This document shows positions 9,837 through 19,072 of a DNA stretch of 64,000 bases, in pieces (the stretch's first letter is position 1; each line of letters starts with the position of its first letter). Source of the stretch: Caldichromatium japonicum (GTDB taxonomy: Bacteria; Pseudomonadota; Gammaproteobacteria; Chromatiales; Chromatiaceae); assembly GCF_011290485.1 (NCBI RefSeq), contig NZ_CP048029.1:1178001-1242000 (forward strand). Reading direction: 5' to 3'. The notes beneath the pieces were generated by a model. The model was given only the letters and a program-made list of their open reading frames with translations, was not told the origin of the DNA and made no database searches. The position numbers were made by a program, and so were the translations under genes.

Positions 9837-10764
9837 GACCCACCTCCATCTGTTCCAAGGTCACGGCGCCGAACAGGTCTTCCAGCCGATGGCGCTCAAT
9901 CTCCAGGCCGTGGAGCGCCCAACCCTGCCGACAGACGGCCTGGGCGACGCGCGGCGCAACCTCCTCCGGCTGCGCAGCGGTCAGGGCAAAGCGGCGCACC
10001 TCCCCTGACGGATCCAAGACCTCAACCGAAGACACGCCCTCGATCCCGCCGAGCACAGACAGGGCCTCGTCCGCCCCGCCGATCCTGACCACCAGGCGCG
10101 GCGTTCCCCCAAAGGCATCGAGTCGGCCATCGAAGGCCAAGCGCCCCGAGCGCATGATCAGCACCCGCGCGCAGATCGCCTCGACCTCTTGCAGGATATG
10201 GGTGGAGATGATCACCGTGGCTTCTTGGGCGAGCTCGCGGATCAGGGCGCGCATGTGTTGGATCTGGCTGGGGTCTAGGCCATTGGTCGGCTCGTCCAGG
10301 ATCAGGATCCTGGGTTCGTGCAGGATGGCCTGGGCCACCCCCACCCGTTGGCGATAACCGCGCGAGAGGGTGCCGATGGTTACCGTCGCCTTGGCACCCA
10401 GTTCAGTCCGTTCCACGGCGCGACGGATGGCATGCAGACGGCGGTCGGGCGGCAGGCCAAGTAAGGTGGCCTGATAATCCAAGGCATCCAAGACCGTCAT
10501 CTCAGGATACAGCGGACAGTTCTCGGGCAGATAACCGATGCGGCGCTGGGCGGCGCGACGCTCTTGGGCCAGATCTAGGCCATCGATGCGGATCGTCCCG
10601 CTGCTCGGCTCGAGATAGCCGGTCAGCATCTTCATGATGGTGGTCTTACCCGCCCCGTTGTGCCCGAGCAGTCCCAGAATCTCCCCCTTCTCGATACGGA
10701 AGGAGACGTCCTGGACCGCCTTGAGGGCGCCATAGGAGCGGCTGAGGTGTTCAACCTCGATCAT
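9829..10764 (-). CDS. ABC transporter ATP-binding protein (GldA-like)
   Basis: This is the ATPase of the exporter encoded by the next two genes. Walker A is GHNGAGKTT, the signature is LSRGYRQRVG (a variant of LSGGQ), and Walker B is ILILDEPTNGLDP, followed by a conserved H-loop (STHILQEVE). The C-terminal 90 residues form the extra domain seen in drug/Gld-type ABC-2 ATPases. The ATG at 10764 is preferred because GGAG stands eight bases upstream; an in-frame ATG at 10785 lacks this. Order and overlaps on the minus strand (ATPase, permease-GldG, DUF4340) indicate one operon. Confidence 0.9.
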   Translation of the reverse strand: MIEVEHLSRSYGALKAVQDVSFRIEKGEILGLLGHNGAGKTTIMKMLTGYLEPSSGTIRIDGLDLAQERRAAQRRIGYLPENCPLYPEMTVLDALDYQATLLGLPPDRRLHAIRRAVERTELGAKATVTIGTLSRGYRQRVGVAQAILHEPRILILDEPTNGLDPSQIQHMRALIRELAQEATVIISTHILQEVEAICARVLIMRSGRLAFDGRLDAFGGTPRLVVRIGGADEALSVLGGIEGVSSVEVLDPSGEVRRFALTAAQPEEVAPRVAQAVCRQGWALHGLEIERHRLEDLFGAVTLEQMEVGHA

Positions 10765-10947
10765 GACCTTCTCCTGGTTTTTCATGCGATATTGCTAGCT
10801 CCGATGGGCGCGGGTTTAAACCACAATCGCCGTATAGGCGCAAGGGGGGAATAAGGCCGCGCCCAAGCGCGTCCCTCAGACCAGGCGCGAGACGATTAGT
10901 TTCTTCCTCTTCGCCTAGGACTGCTCAGCCGCAGCCTGGGGCCCTGC

Positions 10948-11937
10948 CTAGCCTACCTGTGGCTTGACTAAGATCCGCCCATGGGTCTGGCCGGCCAGCA
11001 TTCGCTCAAAGGCGGCAGGCAGTCCAGCAAGCCCGATGGTCTCGGTGAGGATCGATTCAAGATCTGGCCGCCAGGGTCCGGCCAGCCGCTGCCACAGGGT
11101 ACGGCGCAATGGATTGGGGATATCCACCGAGTTACACCCCAAGAGGCTGACCCCGCGCAGGATCAAGGGCATGACGCTGAGATTCAACTCCGAGCCCCCG
11201 GCCAGACCTACGACAGCGATATTGCCATTGGGGACAATGGTGCGGCTGATCTGGGAGAGCAGCTCGCTGCCAACGGTATCGATCGCCCCGCCCCAGCGGG
11301 CATGTTCTAGCGGGCGGGTGTGACCGGCAAATGCCTGGGGATCCATGACCTCTTCCGCCCCCAGCCCCTTCAGCCAATCCTTGAGCCCTGGCTTGCGCGA
11401 CACGGCGACGACCCGATAGCCCAGGCGCGCCAGCATCGATATGGCCAGGGAGCCGACGCCACCGCTTGCCCCTGTTACCAGAATCGGTCCATGCCCCGGG
11501 TGTTGGCCATTGACCTGTATCCGCTCGAGCGCCAAGGCAGCGGTTAGACCCGCTGTCCCGAGGATCATGGCCGAGCGCGCATCGAGCCCCTCCGGCATTG
11601 GCACCAACCAGTCACCAGGCGCGCGTAGATAGCCGGCATAGCCGCCGTCATGCTCGACCCCTAGACCCCAGCCGGTGGCGATGACCGGATCGCCCGGCTG
11701 AAAGTCCGGATGCTGTGAAAGCTCGACCCTGCCCGCTGCATCGATCCCGCCGGTCAGGGGAAAGCGGCGCAGGATCCTGCCGCGACCGGTGCCGGCAAGC
11801 GCGTCCTTATAGTTGACGCTGGCATAATCAACCCGCACCAAGACCTCGCCCGCAGCCGGGCCTGGCCGCTCCAGGGGTTCGATCGCGATGCGATGTTGGG
11901 GGTCTTGGTGGATACGGCAGGCAGGGTAGCTGGTCAT
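10948..11937 (-). CDS. YhdH/AcuI-type NADPH-dependent quinone/acryloyl reductase
   Basis: A medium-chain dehydrogenase/reductase of 329 residues. The N-terminal half shows the catalytic-domain pattern NYKDALAGTGRG. The nucleotide-binding fold carries the YhdH-type glycine motif VTGASGGVGSLA at about 150. The zinc-binding cysteines of alcohol dehydrogenases are absent. Relatives (E. coli YhdH/AcuI) reduce acryloyl-CoA; the substrate here is not proven. The open frame extends upstream of 11937, but the family N-terminus starts at MTSYP, and the upstream part belongs to unrelated remnant sequence next to the IS3 element. Confidence 0.88.
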   Translation of the reverse strand: MTSYPACRIHQDPQHRIAIEPLERPGPAAGEVLVRVDYASVNYKDALAGTGRGRILRRFPLTGGIDAAGRVELSQHPDFQPGDPVIATGWGLGVEHDGGYAGYLRAPGDWLVPMPEGLDARSAMILGTAGLTAALALERIQVNGQHPGHGPILVTGASGGVGSLAISMLARLGYRVVAVSRKPGLKDWLKGLGAEEVMDPQAFAGHTRPLEHARWGGAIDTVGSELLSQISRTIVPNGNIAVVGLAGGSELNLSVMPLILRGVSLLGCNSVDIPNPLRRTLWQRLAGPWRPDLESILTETIGLAGLPAAFERMLAGQTHGRILVKPQVG

Positions 11938-12134
11938 GGTGCAGTCGGCCTCGGTGAGTCTGCGGATGGCGCTGTCGCCTAAGGGGCGCAGTGGCTGGGT
12001 GATGGATGCTGATCTTAAGGACGGTCGATGCCTCTTTCCTGTCCCAGGCCTCCAGCACCAGTCGGCGGGTGCGGTATTCGCCGAACTGGCGGATTTCGTT
12101 CTTCTTGAGGACGCGGAAAGTTTCGGGGGGGTAG
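11938..12134. other. Remnant between yhdH-type gene and IS3 element
   Basis: About 200 bases lie between the oxidoreductase start and the IS3 right end. On the minus strand a piece of open frame reads like real protein (for example REAHYPPETFRVLKK and EIRQFGEYRTRRLVLEAW) but has no start of its own and runs out of frame into the oxidoreductase gene. I take it as a fragment of a gene cut by the IS; I do not recognise the family. Confidence 0.35.
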
Positions 12135-13392
12135 TGAGCTTCCCTCTGTTTTTCGTCTTCCAACCTATTGGCATTATGCCGCCAATTTCTGCTCATGCTG
12201 AGCGCTGATCCAGCCCTCCAGGAACTTCATGGGCGAGGCGTAGCCGAGCGGCGAATGCTTTCGCCTGCGGTTGTAGAACGGCTCGATATAGTCGAACAGA
12301 TCGGCCGCCGTTGCATCCCGCGTGCCGTAGCGGGTGCCATGCACCCGCTCATTCTTCAAGCTGTTGAAGAAGCTCTCGGTCGGCGCGTTATCCCAGCAGT
12401 TCCCCTTGCGGCTCATCGAGCAGATCATGCCATACTCTTTCAGCCGCGCCTGGAAGGGGCCACTTGCATACTGGCTTCCCCGGTCGGAGTGATGAATCAG
12501 CCCCGGGGTCGGCTTCTTGCGGAACCACGCCATGGTCAGCGCATCGATTACGATGTCCGCCGTCATCCTTGGCTTGATCGACCAGCCCACGACTTCCCTG
12601 TTGAACAGATCGAGGACCACGGCCAGGTAGAGCCAACCTTCATCGGTCCAGATGTAGGTCAGATCAGCCGTCCAGACCTGATTCGGCGCTACCGGCAGGC
12701 TGTGCCTGGAATCCGTCGTCGCCTTGAATCGCCGCTTGTGGCGGGCACGGATACCGTTCTCGCGCATCAGGCGTTCGACGCGTTCCTTGCTCTCCGGAAA
12801 GCCGCGCTCCCGCAACTCCCGCGTGATGCGCGGGCTGCCGTAGGCCCCTTTCAGTTCAGCGTGGATGGCGCGGATCAGCGCCAGCATCTGCGTATCCGTG
12901 AGCCGTTTGCGTTCCGCCGTGCCGCCGCGCTTCCAGGCGCGGTAGCCGCTGGCGCTCACCGCCAGCGCCTCGCACATTCCCGTCAGTTCGAATTCCTTCC
13001 GATGCGCGTCGATCCACGCGTACTTCATAGCGCATCCCTCGCGAAGTACGCCGTGCTTTTTTAGGATTTCGTTCTCGCGCTTGAGCCGAACGTTCTCCGC
13101 CCGCACCCGCGAGAGCTCCATTTGCTCCGGCGTGACCGGCTTCGTGCCAGGGCCGTTGAGCTTGCCCGCCTCGAACGCCTTGACCCAGTTGCGCAGCGTC
13201 TGCTCGATCAGCCCCAGCTCCTTCGCTACCACCCCAACCGTCTGGCCCGTCTTTACCCGCTTTACCGCCAACTCCCGAAATTCGGCCGTGTATTCCTGCT
13301 TCGGTATCTTCTTCAACTTCGTTACTCCTTCCAATCTACGGGGCGTTATACCCCATCCCTTGGAAGACGAAATTTCGGGGGAAGCTCGGTCA
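12135..13392 (-). mobile_element. IS3-family insertion sequence, apparently complete
   Basis: The element is bounded by imperfect inverted repeats of about 28 bases. Their inner 12 bases are a perfect match (TTTCGTCTTCCA at 12151-12162 and its complement at 13361-13372), and the outer parts share GAGCTTCCC. The ends read TGA...TCA, as usual for IS3. It holds one transposase gene. I could not define a convincing target duplication. It lies between a gene fragment and the 3' end of the fumarase gene. Confidence 0.8.
12174..13334 (-). CDS. IS3-family transposase, OrfA and OrfB fused in one frame
   Basis: Residues 1 to about 95 are OrfA: a helix-turn-helix (TVGVVAKELGLIEQTLRNWV) and a leucine-zipper helix. 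From about residue 103 (MKYAWIDAHRKEF) OrfB begins, with the rve/DDE domain: WTADLTYIW, HHSDRGSQYAS and the closing E in NAPTESFFNSLK. All three catalytic residues are present. In most IS3 elements the two parts are joined by frameshifting on an A run. Here the run (13057-13062) has six A and both parts already share a frame. One more A would give the usual OrfA ending, STAYFARDAL then stop. Confidence 0.9.
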   Translation of the reverse strand: MEGVTKLKKIPKQEYTAEFRELAVKRVKTGQTVGVVAKELGLIEQTLRNWVKAFEAGKLNGPGTKPVTPEQMELSRVRAENVRLKRENEILKKHGVLREGCAMKYAWIDAHRKEFELTGMCEALAVSASGYRAWKRGGTAERKRLTDTQMLALIRAIHAELKGAYGSPRITRELRERGFPESKERVERLMRENGIRARHKRRFKATTDSRHSLPVAPNQVWTADLTYIWTDEGWLYLAVVLDLFNREVVGWSIKPRMTADIVIDALTMAWFRKKPTPGLIHHSDRGSQYASGPFQARLKEYGMICSMSRKGNCWDNAPTESFFNSLKNERVHGTRYGTRDATAADLFDYIEPFYNRRRKHSPLGYASPMKFLEGWISAQHEQKLAA

Positions 13393-13448
13393 CAGTAGAA
13401 GAGACATCTGCCTTTCTCGATAGGCGCAGAATAGTTGGGCCTTGGGTC

Positions 13449-14969
13449 CTAGCTGCCGATCACCGGGATGACCCCAAGCTGGCCACGCCAAATGGCCGGG
13501 CCTGTCTCATGGATGGCCTGACCCAGGCTATCGACCGCGACGGTCACCGGCAGGTCCTCCACCTCAAACTCGCGGATCGCCTCCATCCCCAGGTCCGGAA
13601 AGGCAAGCAGACGTGCGGCGCGGATCGATCGAGAGATGAGATAGGCCGCCCCGCCGACTGCGATCAGGTAGACCGCGCCGAAACGGCGGATCGACTCAAT
13701 CGCTTGCGGTCCGCGCTCACCCTTGCCGATCATGCCGAGCACCCCTTGCGCCAATAGGGGTTCAATGAAGCGATCCATACGGCTGGCAGTGGTCGGTCCG
13801 GCAGGCCCGATGACCTCATCGCCTACCGGATCGACCGGCCCGACGTAATAAATCAATCGATTGCTGAGATCCAATCCCTCTGGTAAGGGCTCGCCGCGCG
13901 CCATGAGCTCGACGAGACGCCGATGGGCCGCATCGCGTGCCGTCAGGATCCGCCCAGAGAGCAACAGGCGCTCGCCGGCGCGCCAGCTTGCGACTTCCTC
14001 GGGCGTGAGGGCCTCGAGATTGACGCGCCGGGCGCTAGGATCAGGGGTCCAGATGATCGGCGGCCAGTCCTCGAGGCGCGGGGGCTCAAACCGAGCTGGT
14101 CCGCTGCCATCCAGGGTGAAGGCGATATGGCGGGTCGCCGCACAATTGGGGATCAGGGCCACGGGGAGAGAGGCGGCATGGGTGGGAAAGGTGCGGATCT
14201 TGACATCCAGGACCGTGGTCAGCCCACCTAGACCCTGCGCCCCGATCCCTAATGCATTGATCCGCTCATAGAGTTCAAGGCGCAAGGACTCGATGGGGTC
14301 CTGCGGTCCGCGCGCCTTGATCTCGGGCAGGTCGATGGGATCGAGGAGCGATGCCTTGGCCAAGAGCATGGCCTTTTCCGCCGAGCCGCCGAGCCCGATG
14401 CCGATGATCCCCGGCGGGCACCAACCGGCGCCGAGCTTGGGGATGGTCTCCAACACCCAAGCGACGAGGTCATCGCCGGGATTGAGGACCGCAAACCGGG
14501 CTTTATTCTCTGAGCCTGCGCCCTTGGCCGCCAGATGCACCTCGAGTCGATCACCTGGGACCAGCTCGGCATGGACCACCGCTGGGGTGTTGTCGCCGGT
14601 ATTGCGCCGCGCGCCCAAGGGGGGGGCTACGACCGAGGCGCGCAATGGATTATGGGGATCGAGATAGGCCCGCCTGACCCCTTCGTCGATCAGCTCCTGG
14701 AGGCTTTTGTTGCCCTCCCAGCGTATCCCCATGCCAACCTTTACGAAGGCCACCACCATCCCAGTGTCCTGGCAGATAGGTCGCCGCCCCGCAGCGCAAA
14801 GGCGGGAGTTATAGAGGATCTGGGCGATGGCATCGCGCGCCGCCGGCGACTGTTCGCGCGCATGGGCCGCGGCCAGGGCATGGATGAAGTCGGGCGGGTG
14901 ATAACAGGAGATGAACTGCAGCGCCTTGGCGACGCTGTGGATCAGGTCTTGGTCACGAATCAGGGCCAT
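13449..14969 (-). CDS. Fumarate hydratase, class I (4Fe-4S)
   Basis: Reversibly hydrates fumarate to malate in the TCA cycle. At 506 residues it has the fused alpha and beta parts of class I enzymes. The three cluster cysteines are in ICQDTG, GWCPPG and IPNCAATRH. The substrate-binding stretch GIGLGGSAEKA and the beta-domain motif VIGPAGPTTASRMD are intact. It is labile to oxygen as a family trait, which suits an anaerobic or microaerobic host. The IS3 element ends about 55 bases beyond the stop codon. It starts with ATG and appears to be monocistronic. Confidence 0.93.
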   Translation of the reverse strand: MALIRDQDLIHSVAKALQFISCYHPPDFIHALAAAHAREQSPAARDAIAQILYNSRLCAAGRRPICQDTGMVVAFVKVGMGIRWEGNKSLQELIDEGVRRAYLDPHNPLRASVVAPPLGARRNTGDNTPAVVHAELVPGDRLEVHLAAKGAGSENKARFAVLNPGDDLVAWVLETIPKLGAGWCPPGIIGIGLGGSAEKAMLLAKASLLDPIDLPEIKARGPQDPIESLRLELYERINALGIGAQGLGGLTTVLDVKIRTFPTHAASLPVALIPNCAATRHIAFTLDGSGPARFEPPRLEDWPPIIWTPDPSARRVNLEALTPEEVASWRAGERLLLSGRILTARDAAHRRLVELMARGEPLPEGLDLSNRLIYYVGPVDPVGDEVIGPAGPTTASRMDRFIEPLLAQGVLGMIGKGERGPQAIESIRRFGAVYLIAVGGAAYLISRSIRAARLLAFPDLGMEAIREFEVEDLPVTVAVDSLGQAIHETGPAIWRGQLGVIPVIGS

Positions 14970-15046
14970 GAGCGCTTGGGGTATGGATAAATGCCTTCAA
15001 GTTTAGCGCCATCGCCGTCCGACCCCAATGCCCAGGGTCTGCTCTT

Positions 15047-15233
15047 ATTGATCCGATTGATCCGAAACCAATTGATCCGAAACCAATGAACTTGTATTAC
15101 GCGGCATCATGGAGCTTGGGATGCTGGAAGTAGCGCATGACGCGTTGGGGGGAATTGAGAAGGCGGAGAAGGCGGCGCAGGTGGCTGACGGTCGCCTTCT
15201 TCAGATCGCCCTTGGTGCGGGAGGGCGCCTGCT
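15047..15233 (-). mobile_element. IS630-family relic: transposase C-terminus and right end
   Basis: On the minus strand the frame reads the last 45 or so residues of an IS630 transposase (KATVSHLRRLL...MRYFQHPKLHDAA), nearly the same as the copy ending at 36851. The terminal repeat follows (ATTGATCCGAAACCA). The tip of the repeat occurs twice in full plus a partial third copy in tandem (15047-15085). Nothing upstream of the residues AQAPSR survives. The adjoining 15234-15409 holds a short minus-strand open frame of unknown kind (RYLPSDLRMPGLSRLV) and the upstream region of the permease gene; no cobalamin riboswitch is visible there. Confidence 0.75.
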
Positions 15234-15409
15234 CGTCTGCACTGCATGCCAGCATCAAATCGGGGTAGTCATCCAAGGGGCGAACAAGCACAAGGCGGCT
15301 AAGACCCGGCATCCGCAAGTCACTTGGCAGGTAGCGTCAGTGGACACTCAGACCGCGCGCTGGCAGTGGAGCGATGGTTGTTTCAGACTTTCCCTAAAAC
15401 CCTGAGATC

Positions 15410-16402
15410 ATGTTCAGTCCTTATCCACTCCTTGGGGCCTTGTGTCTGATGCTCAGCCTGATTGGGCTCGGTCTTGGGCCGGTAGGTCTTGGGCCAGGGG
15501 AGGTCCTGGGGGGGCTGATCGGTACTGGACCCGATGGCCATCAACTGATCGTGTGCGAGCTGCGCCTGCCGCGGGTCATGCTGGCCTGGCTGGTGGGGGC
15601 GGCGCTCGGGATGTCGGGCGCGGCCTTACAAGGTCTGTTGCGCAACCCGCTTGCCGAGCCAGGGATCTTGGGGATCTCGGCGAGCGCCAGCCTGGGTGCG
15701 GTCTTGACCCTGTATTTCGGCCTGACCCTCTTGAGCCCTTGGGTCTTACCGGCTTCGGCCATGCTCTTTGCCTTGAGCGCGACCCTATTGTTATGGGGCC
15801 TAACCCGCACCGGCGCCGATCATCTTACCCTGGTCCTTGCGGGGGTCGCGCTGTCTTCACTCGCCGGTGCCCTGACCTCGCTTGCGCTCAATTTTGCGCC
15901 CCATCCCACAGATGCCCAGGACATCGTGCTCTGGCTCTTGGGGTCTCTAGCAGACAAGGGTCTCGCCGAGGTGTGGCTCTGTCTGCCCTTCGTCTGTTTG
16001 GGATTGGGATTGCTGTTGAGCTGTGCGCCAGCGCTGGACCTTTTAGCCCTGGGGGAGGATGAGGCCCAGACCCTGGGGTTGGATCTCAGGGGATTGCGGG
16101 TGCGGGTGGTGTTGGGGTCGGCTCTGTGCATCGGTTCGACCGTTGCCGTGACCGGCGTCATCGGCTTCGTCGGCCTGGTCGTCCCCCACCTCTTGCGTCC
16201 TTGGGTCGGCTTTCGCCCTGGGGCCTTGCTGCCGGTCAGCGCCCTGGGGGGGGTGGGGTTGGTGCTGGCAGCGGATCTTGCGGCGCGTCTGGCGCCGACG
16301 GCGCGCGAACCCATGCTTGGGGTCATCACCGCCCTGATCGGCGCGCCCTTTTTCTTGGGGCTGATCCTGCGCGGGCGCAGGGAATCATGGGGGATGGGCT
16401 AG
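15410..16402 (+). CDS. FecCD/BtuC-type ABC transporter permease
   Basis: A 330-residue inner-membrane permease with about ten hydrophobic helices. Family marks include LRLPRVMLAWLVGAALGMSG near residue 50-70, GLLRNPLAEPGILGI, and GFVGLVVPHLLRPWVG in the C-terminal third, the coupling-helix region that contacts the ATPase. The family imports vitamin B12, haem or ferric siderophores. With the downstream ATPase and the cob genes nearby, B12 or corrinoid import is a reasonable guess. No periplasmic binding protein or TonB receptor is in the window. The ATPase gene starts immediately after its stop. Confidence 0.88.
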   Translation: MFSPYPLLGALCLMLSLIGLGLGPVGLGPGEVLGGLIGTGPDGHQLIVCELRLPRVMLAWLVGAALGMSGAALQGLLRNPLAEPGILGISASASLGAVLTLYFGLTLLSPWVLPASAMLFALSATLLLWGLTRTGADHLTLVLAGVALSSLAGALTSLALNFAPHPTDAQDIVLWLLGSLADKGLAEVWLCLPFVCLGLGLLLSCAPALDLLALGEDEAQTLGLDLRGLRVRVVLGSALCIGSTVAVTGVIGFVGLVVPHLLRPWVGFRPGALLPVSALGGVGLVLAADLAARLAPTAREPMLGVITALIGAPFFLGLILRGRRESWGMG

Positions 16403-17227
16403 GTGCCTACTGCCAGCAGTCTATACAGCGCGCACCCTATGCCCCTCAGGCTGGAGGGGGTAGAGGTTTCACTCGGCCGGCGGGTCGTGCTCCATCCCCT
16501 GTCCTGTACGATCGAGGCCGGAGAATGCATCGGGATCATCGGACCCAATGGCGCAGGTAAGAGCACCTTGCTTAAGGCCATCGCCCAGCTTTTACCCTAT
16601 CGCGGCAGGATCTGGCTGGGGGATGAGCCTTTGGATCGCCTTGCGCCCGAGGTGCGTGCCAGACATCTGTCTTATCTCGCCCAGGCCGATCGGGTCTCTT
16701 GGCCGCTCGCCGCCTATGACCTGGTGGCCCTCGGGCGCAGGCCCTATCGCCGCGGTTGGCAGTGGGGCGATGATGGCCTGAGCGAGAAGGACCGGAAGGC
16801 GATCGAGGAGGCGATGCGCGCGACCGATTGTTGGTCGCTGCGCGCGCGCTCGGTCGAGACACTCTCGGGCGGTGAGCGGGCGCGGGTGCGTCTGGCGCGG
16901 GCGCTTGCGGTCGAGGCGCCTGTACTCTTGGCCGATGAGCCAGTGGCGGCGCTCGATCCACGCCATCGGCTCGAGGTCATGGCACTCCTGCGCGCCCAGA
17001 CCGAGGGCGGCAAGGCCGTCATCATCGTCCTCCATGACCTCAGCCTCACCAGCCGGTTTTGCGACCGCCTGTTGCTCCTCGATCGCGGCCAATCGGTCGG
17101 GTTTGGCCCAGCCCTCGAGGTCTTGAGCCCGGAGTCCTTGGGTGCCGTCTATGGCATCGAGGCCCTGATCGGCCGCTATCGGGGCGAGCCCTATGTCTTA
17201 CCTTGGTCTTGTCATGAGATGCCCTGA
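16403..17227 (+). CDS. ABC importer ATPase, BtuD/FecE type
   Basis: Partner of the upstream permease. Walker A is GPNGAGKST, the signature LSGGERARV, Walker B PVLLADEPVAALDP, and the H-loop VLHDLSL. The GTG start follows the permease stop directly and has GGGGGAT about ten bases upstream, which suggests translational coupling. An in-frame ATG at 16439 would give a start closer to most homologues and cannot be excluded. The length (262-274 aa) fits importers of this class. The substrate is inferred only from the permease family and the cob neighbourhood. Confidence 0.88.
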   Translation: MPTASSLYSAHPMPLRLEGVEVSLGRRVVLHPLSCTIEAGECIGIIGPNGAGKSTLLKAIAQLLPYRGRIWLGDEPLDRLAPEVRARHLSYLAQADRVSWPLAAYDLVALGRRPYRRGWQWGDDGLSEKDRKAIEEAMRATDCWSLRARSVETLSGGERARVRLARALAVEAPVLLADEPVAALDPRHRLEVMALLRAQTEGGKAVIIVLHDLSLTSRFCDRLLLLDRGQSVGFGPALEVLSPESLGAVYGIEALIGRYRGEPYVLPWSCHEMP

Positions 17228-17350
17228 TTGCTCGGTACTCCAGGAGCGCTGTTCTCGCAATCCTTGTTTTAGTGTGGCGCGGGTTCATCTGCGGCCCTGT
17301 AGGCATTTCGGTATCATGAGGCGCCCGGTGCTCGGACGGTTTGGCATGAG

Positions 17351-18091
17351 GTGCATGGGCCGCCCGTTCGGTCGGATGCGGTTGCGATGGTACAAGGGGA
17401 AGTACGGGGGAGTGCGTGGTCCCGTTTTTCGAGGAAGGCCGATGCGTGTCTTGCAGAGGGTGATTTTGGGCTTGTGGCGCGGCCTTTTAGCCTTTTGGGG
17501 TGGCAGGGCGCTGTCTGCGCGCCTCCGCCTCTTTGGCGCCCACTGGAGGGAGCGGCGGAATCTGCGTCAACCGCACCGGTGGCCTATCAGATGCGTGTCA
17601 TCGGGTCGCCAGAGGGTCGGCGACTGCATATCCATCTCGCACTGTTTGACTCACGGCGTGCGCGCTTAGCGGTGCTCGATCTCGGGCCTGGGCTCAAAGC
17701 CGATTGGCGCGAACAGGTGCGCGCCGCCTGGCTCGTTGCCGCGGTCAACGGCGGTTTTTTTCACCCCGATGGCTGCCCGCTCGGGCTGGTGATCGCCGAG
17801 GGTCAGGCCAGCAACCGCATCGAGACAGGCAAACCCTTGAGCGGGGTGCTCTATGGCGATGCGCGGGGGATCCATCTCATGCGCCTTCAGGCATTTGCGC
17901 TGTACCCGGGCATCGACGCTCTGATTCAGGGCGGCCCCTATCTGGTCGAGGCGGGGCGGGCGGTGCGCATCCGATCGCGAGGGGTGAGCGAGCGGCGGAC
18001 CTTTGTCGAGACCGACTGGCGTGGGCACTGGCTCTTGGGTGCCACCCAGGAGCCAACCCTAGCATTACAAACTGTGCGTGATAGTGGATAA
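17351..18091 (+). pseudogene. Phosphodiester glycosidase (NAGPA/DUF2233) family protein, truncated by IS607 insertion
   Basis: The core AAVNGGFFHPDGCPLGLVIAEG with following IQGGPYLVEAG matches the phosphodiester glycosidase family, probably an exported enzyme acting on glycan-linked phosphodiesters. The frame enters the left end of an IS607 derivative at about 18051, and the last 13 or so residues and the stop come from the IS. The family normally continues past GHWLLG, so the C-terminus with part of the fold is lost. The N-terminal 75 residues are low in similarity to anything I know, and the GTG start is uncertain. No rest of the gene is seen beyond the IS. Confidence 0.7.
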
Positions 18092-18111
18092 TTTTCCACA
18101 TAGAAAGCACG

Positions 18112-19072
18112 ATGATGCGCACAGGCAAGGCGGCGAAGCGGCTTGGCGTCTCGGACAAGACCATTTGCCTGCCCAAGAGCGGTGAGGTCGCCATGACCGA
18201 GGCGTTGTGCTTCGATGGCAAGATTCTTGGTGCGACCGTTTCGCATACTGCGGATCGCAGGTTCGTCGCCGTTCAGGTTGAAGTGGTCGATGCTGCGTTC
18301 TATCGCAGGTGCATGAAACGACTGGTGTTGACCTGGGCGTTGAGGCGGCGGCCAGGCTTTCCAATGGCGAGTCTGTTGAATCTCCTCTGCGCTTCGTCGT
18401 CTCAGGATTCGAGGCAGACGCCTTTCTTGCAAGGTTGAGGCGGCCAAGGTCGGGGCTGGGTTTGCGCCAAGTGCCAGACTGCCAAAAGGCACAAGGCTTC
18501 CGATCTTGAAGAATCGAAGGAAATCCTCTGCGATGTTGGCAAGGCTGCACGCACGCATTGCCAATGTCCGAGCGGACTTCACACATAAGCTCACGACCCA
18601 GCTCTGCCGCGAAAACCAAGGGGTGGTGATTGAGGATTTGAACGTCAAGGGCATGCTGGCGAACGAACGGCTTGCCCGCGCCATCAGCGACCTGGGCTTT
18701 GGCATGTTCTGCTTGCAGATGGAATACAAGGGGAAATGCTACGGCGTCTGGTTGGTTTTAGCTGATCGCTGGGATCCGAGCAGCCGCCTGTGTTCGGTCT
18801 GTGGTTGGGAGAATGAGATGTTGGCGTTGAAGGATCGGGAATGGACGTGTCCTCAATGCGGCACGCGCCATGATCGGGACATCAATGCCGCGCTCAATCT
18901 CAAACGGCTGGCAACCGCAACTGCCCTACCCGTGGCGAGTCCGTCCGGTAACGGCGGCGCTACAGCAGAGAGGGTCTCTGCCGTAGTCGGGAAAGTCACG
19001 CCTGTCAGAGACGAATGCGCTCCGCATTCGGGGCAGGAAGAGCACAGCGCGCCTGTTTGCGCACTGTCTTGA
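18112..19072 (+). pseudogene. tnpB (RNA-guided nuclease family) remnant of IS607 copy A
   Basis: TnpB proteins are omega-RNA-guided nucleases, ancestral to Cas12. Here the gene is broken into at least three frames. 18112-18438 holds TnpA-start residues fused to the middle of TnpB. The RuvC-I segment (GVDLGVEAAARLSNGE) sits in the next frame from about 18318. 18506-19072 carries the intact C-terminal part: RuvC-II Glu in VIEDLNVKGM, the zinc finger (CSVCG...CPQCG) and RuvC-III Asp in DRDINAALN. A deletion between RuvC-I and RuvC-II is also likely. It cannot make an active protein. The last coding bases overlap two hairpins near the right end. Confidence 0.85.
19013..19067 (+). ncRNA. Candidate omega-RNA scaffold hairpins at the IS607 right end
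   Basis: Two hairpins lie at the 3' end of tnpB: GAATGCG-CTC-CGCATTC (7 bp), then a second stem with loop CTGTTT closed by GCGC pairs. The same pair occurs in copies C and D; in copy D the second stem is 8 bp and perfect (CAGTGCGC/GCGCACTG). TnpB guide RNAs are encoded at this position in studied elements, so I infer an omega-RNA scaffold. Transcription is not shown by the sequence. Confidence 0.45.

Noticed and set aside
12174..13064. Long plus-strand open frame opposite the IS3 transposase
   Set aside because: It is a shadow of the transposase gene, with no family resemblance.
15234..15409. Possible cobalamin riboswitch before the BtuC-type permease
   Set aside because: The core blocks of the B12 riboswitch (GCCACTG box, AGCCAGGAGACC-like segment) are not found in order; similarity is limited to scattered bases.
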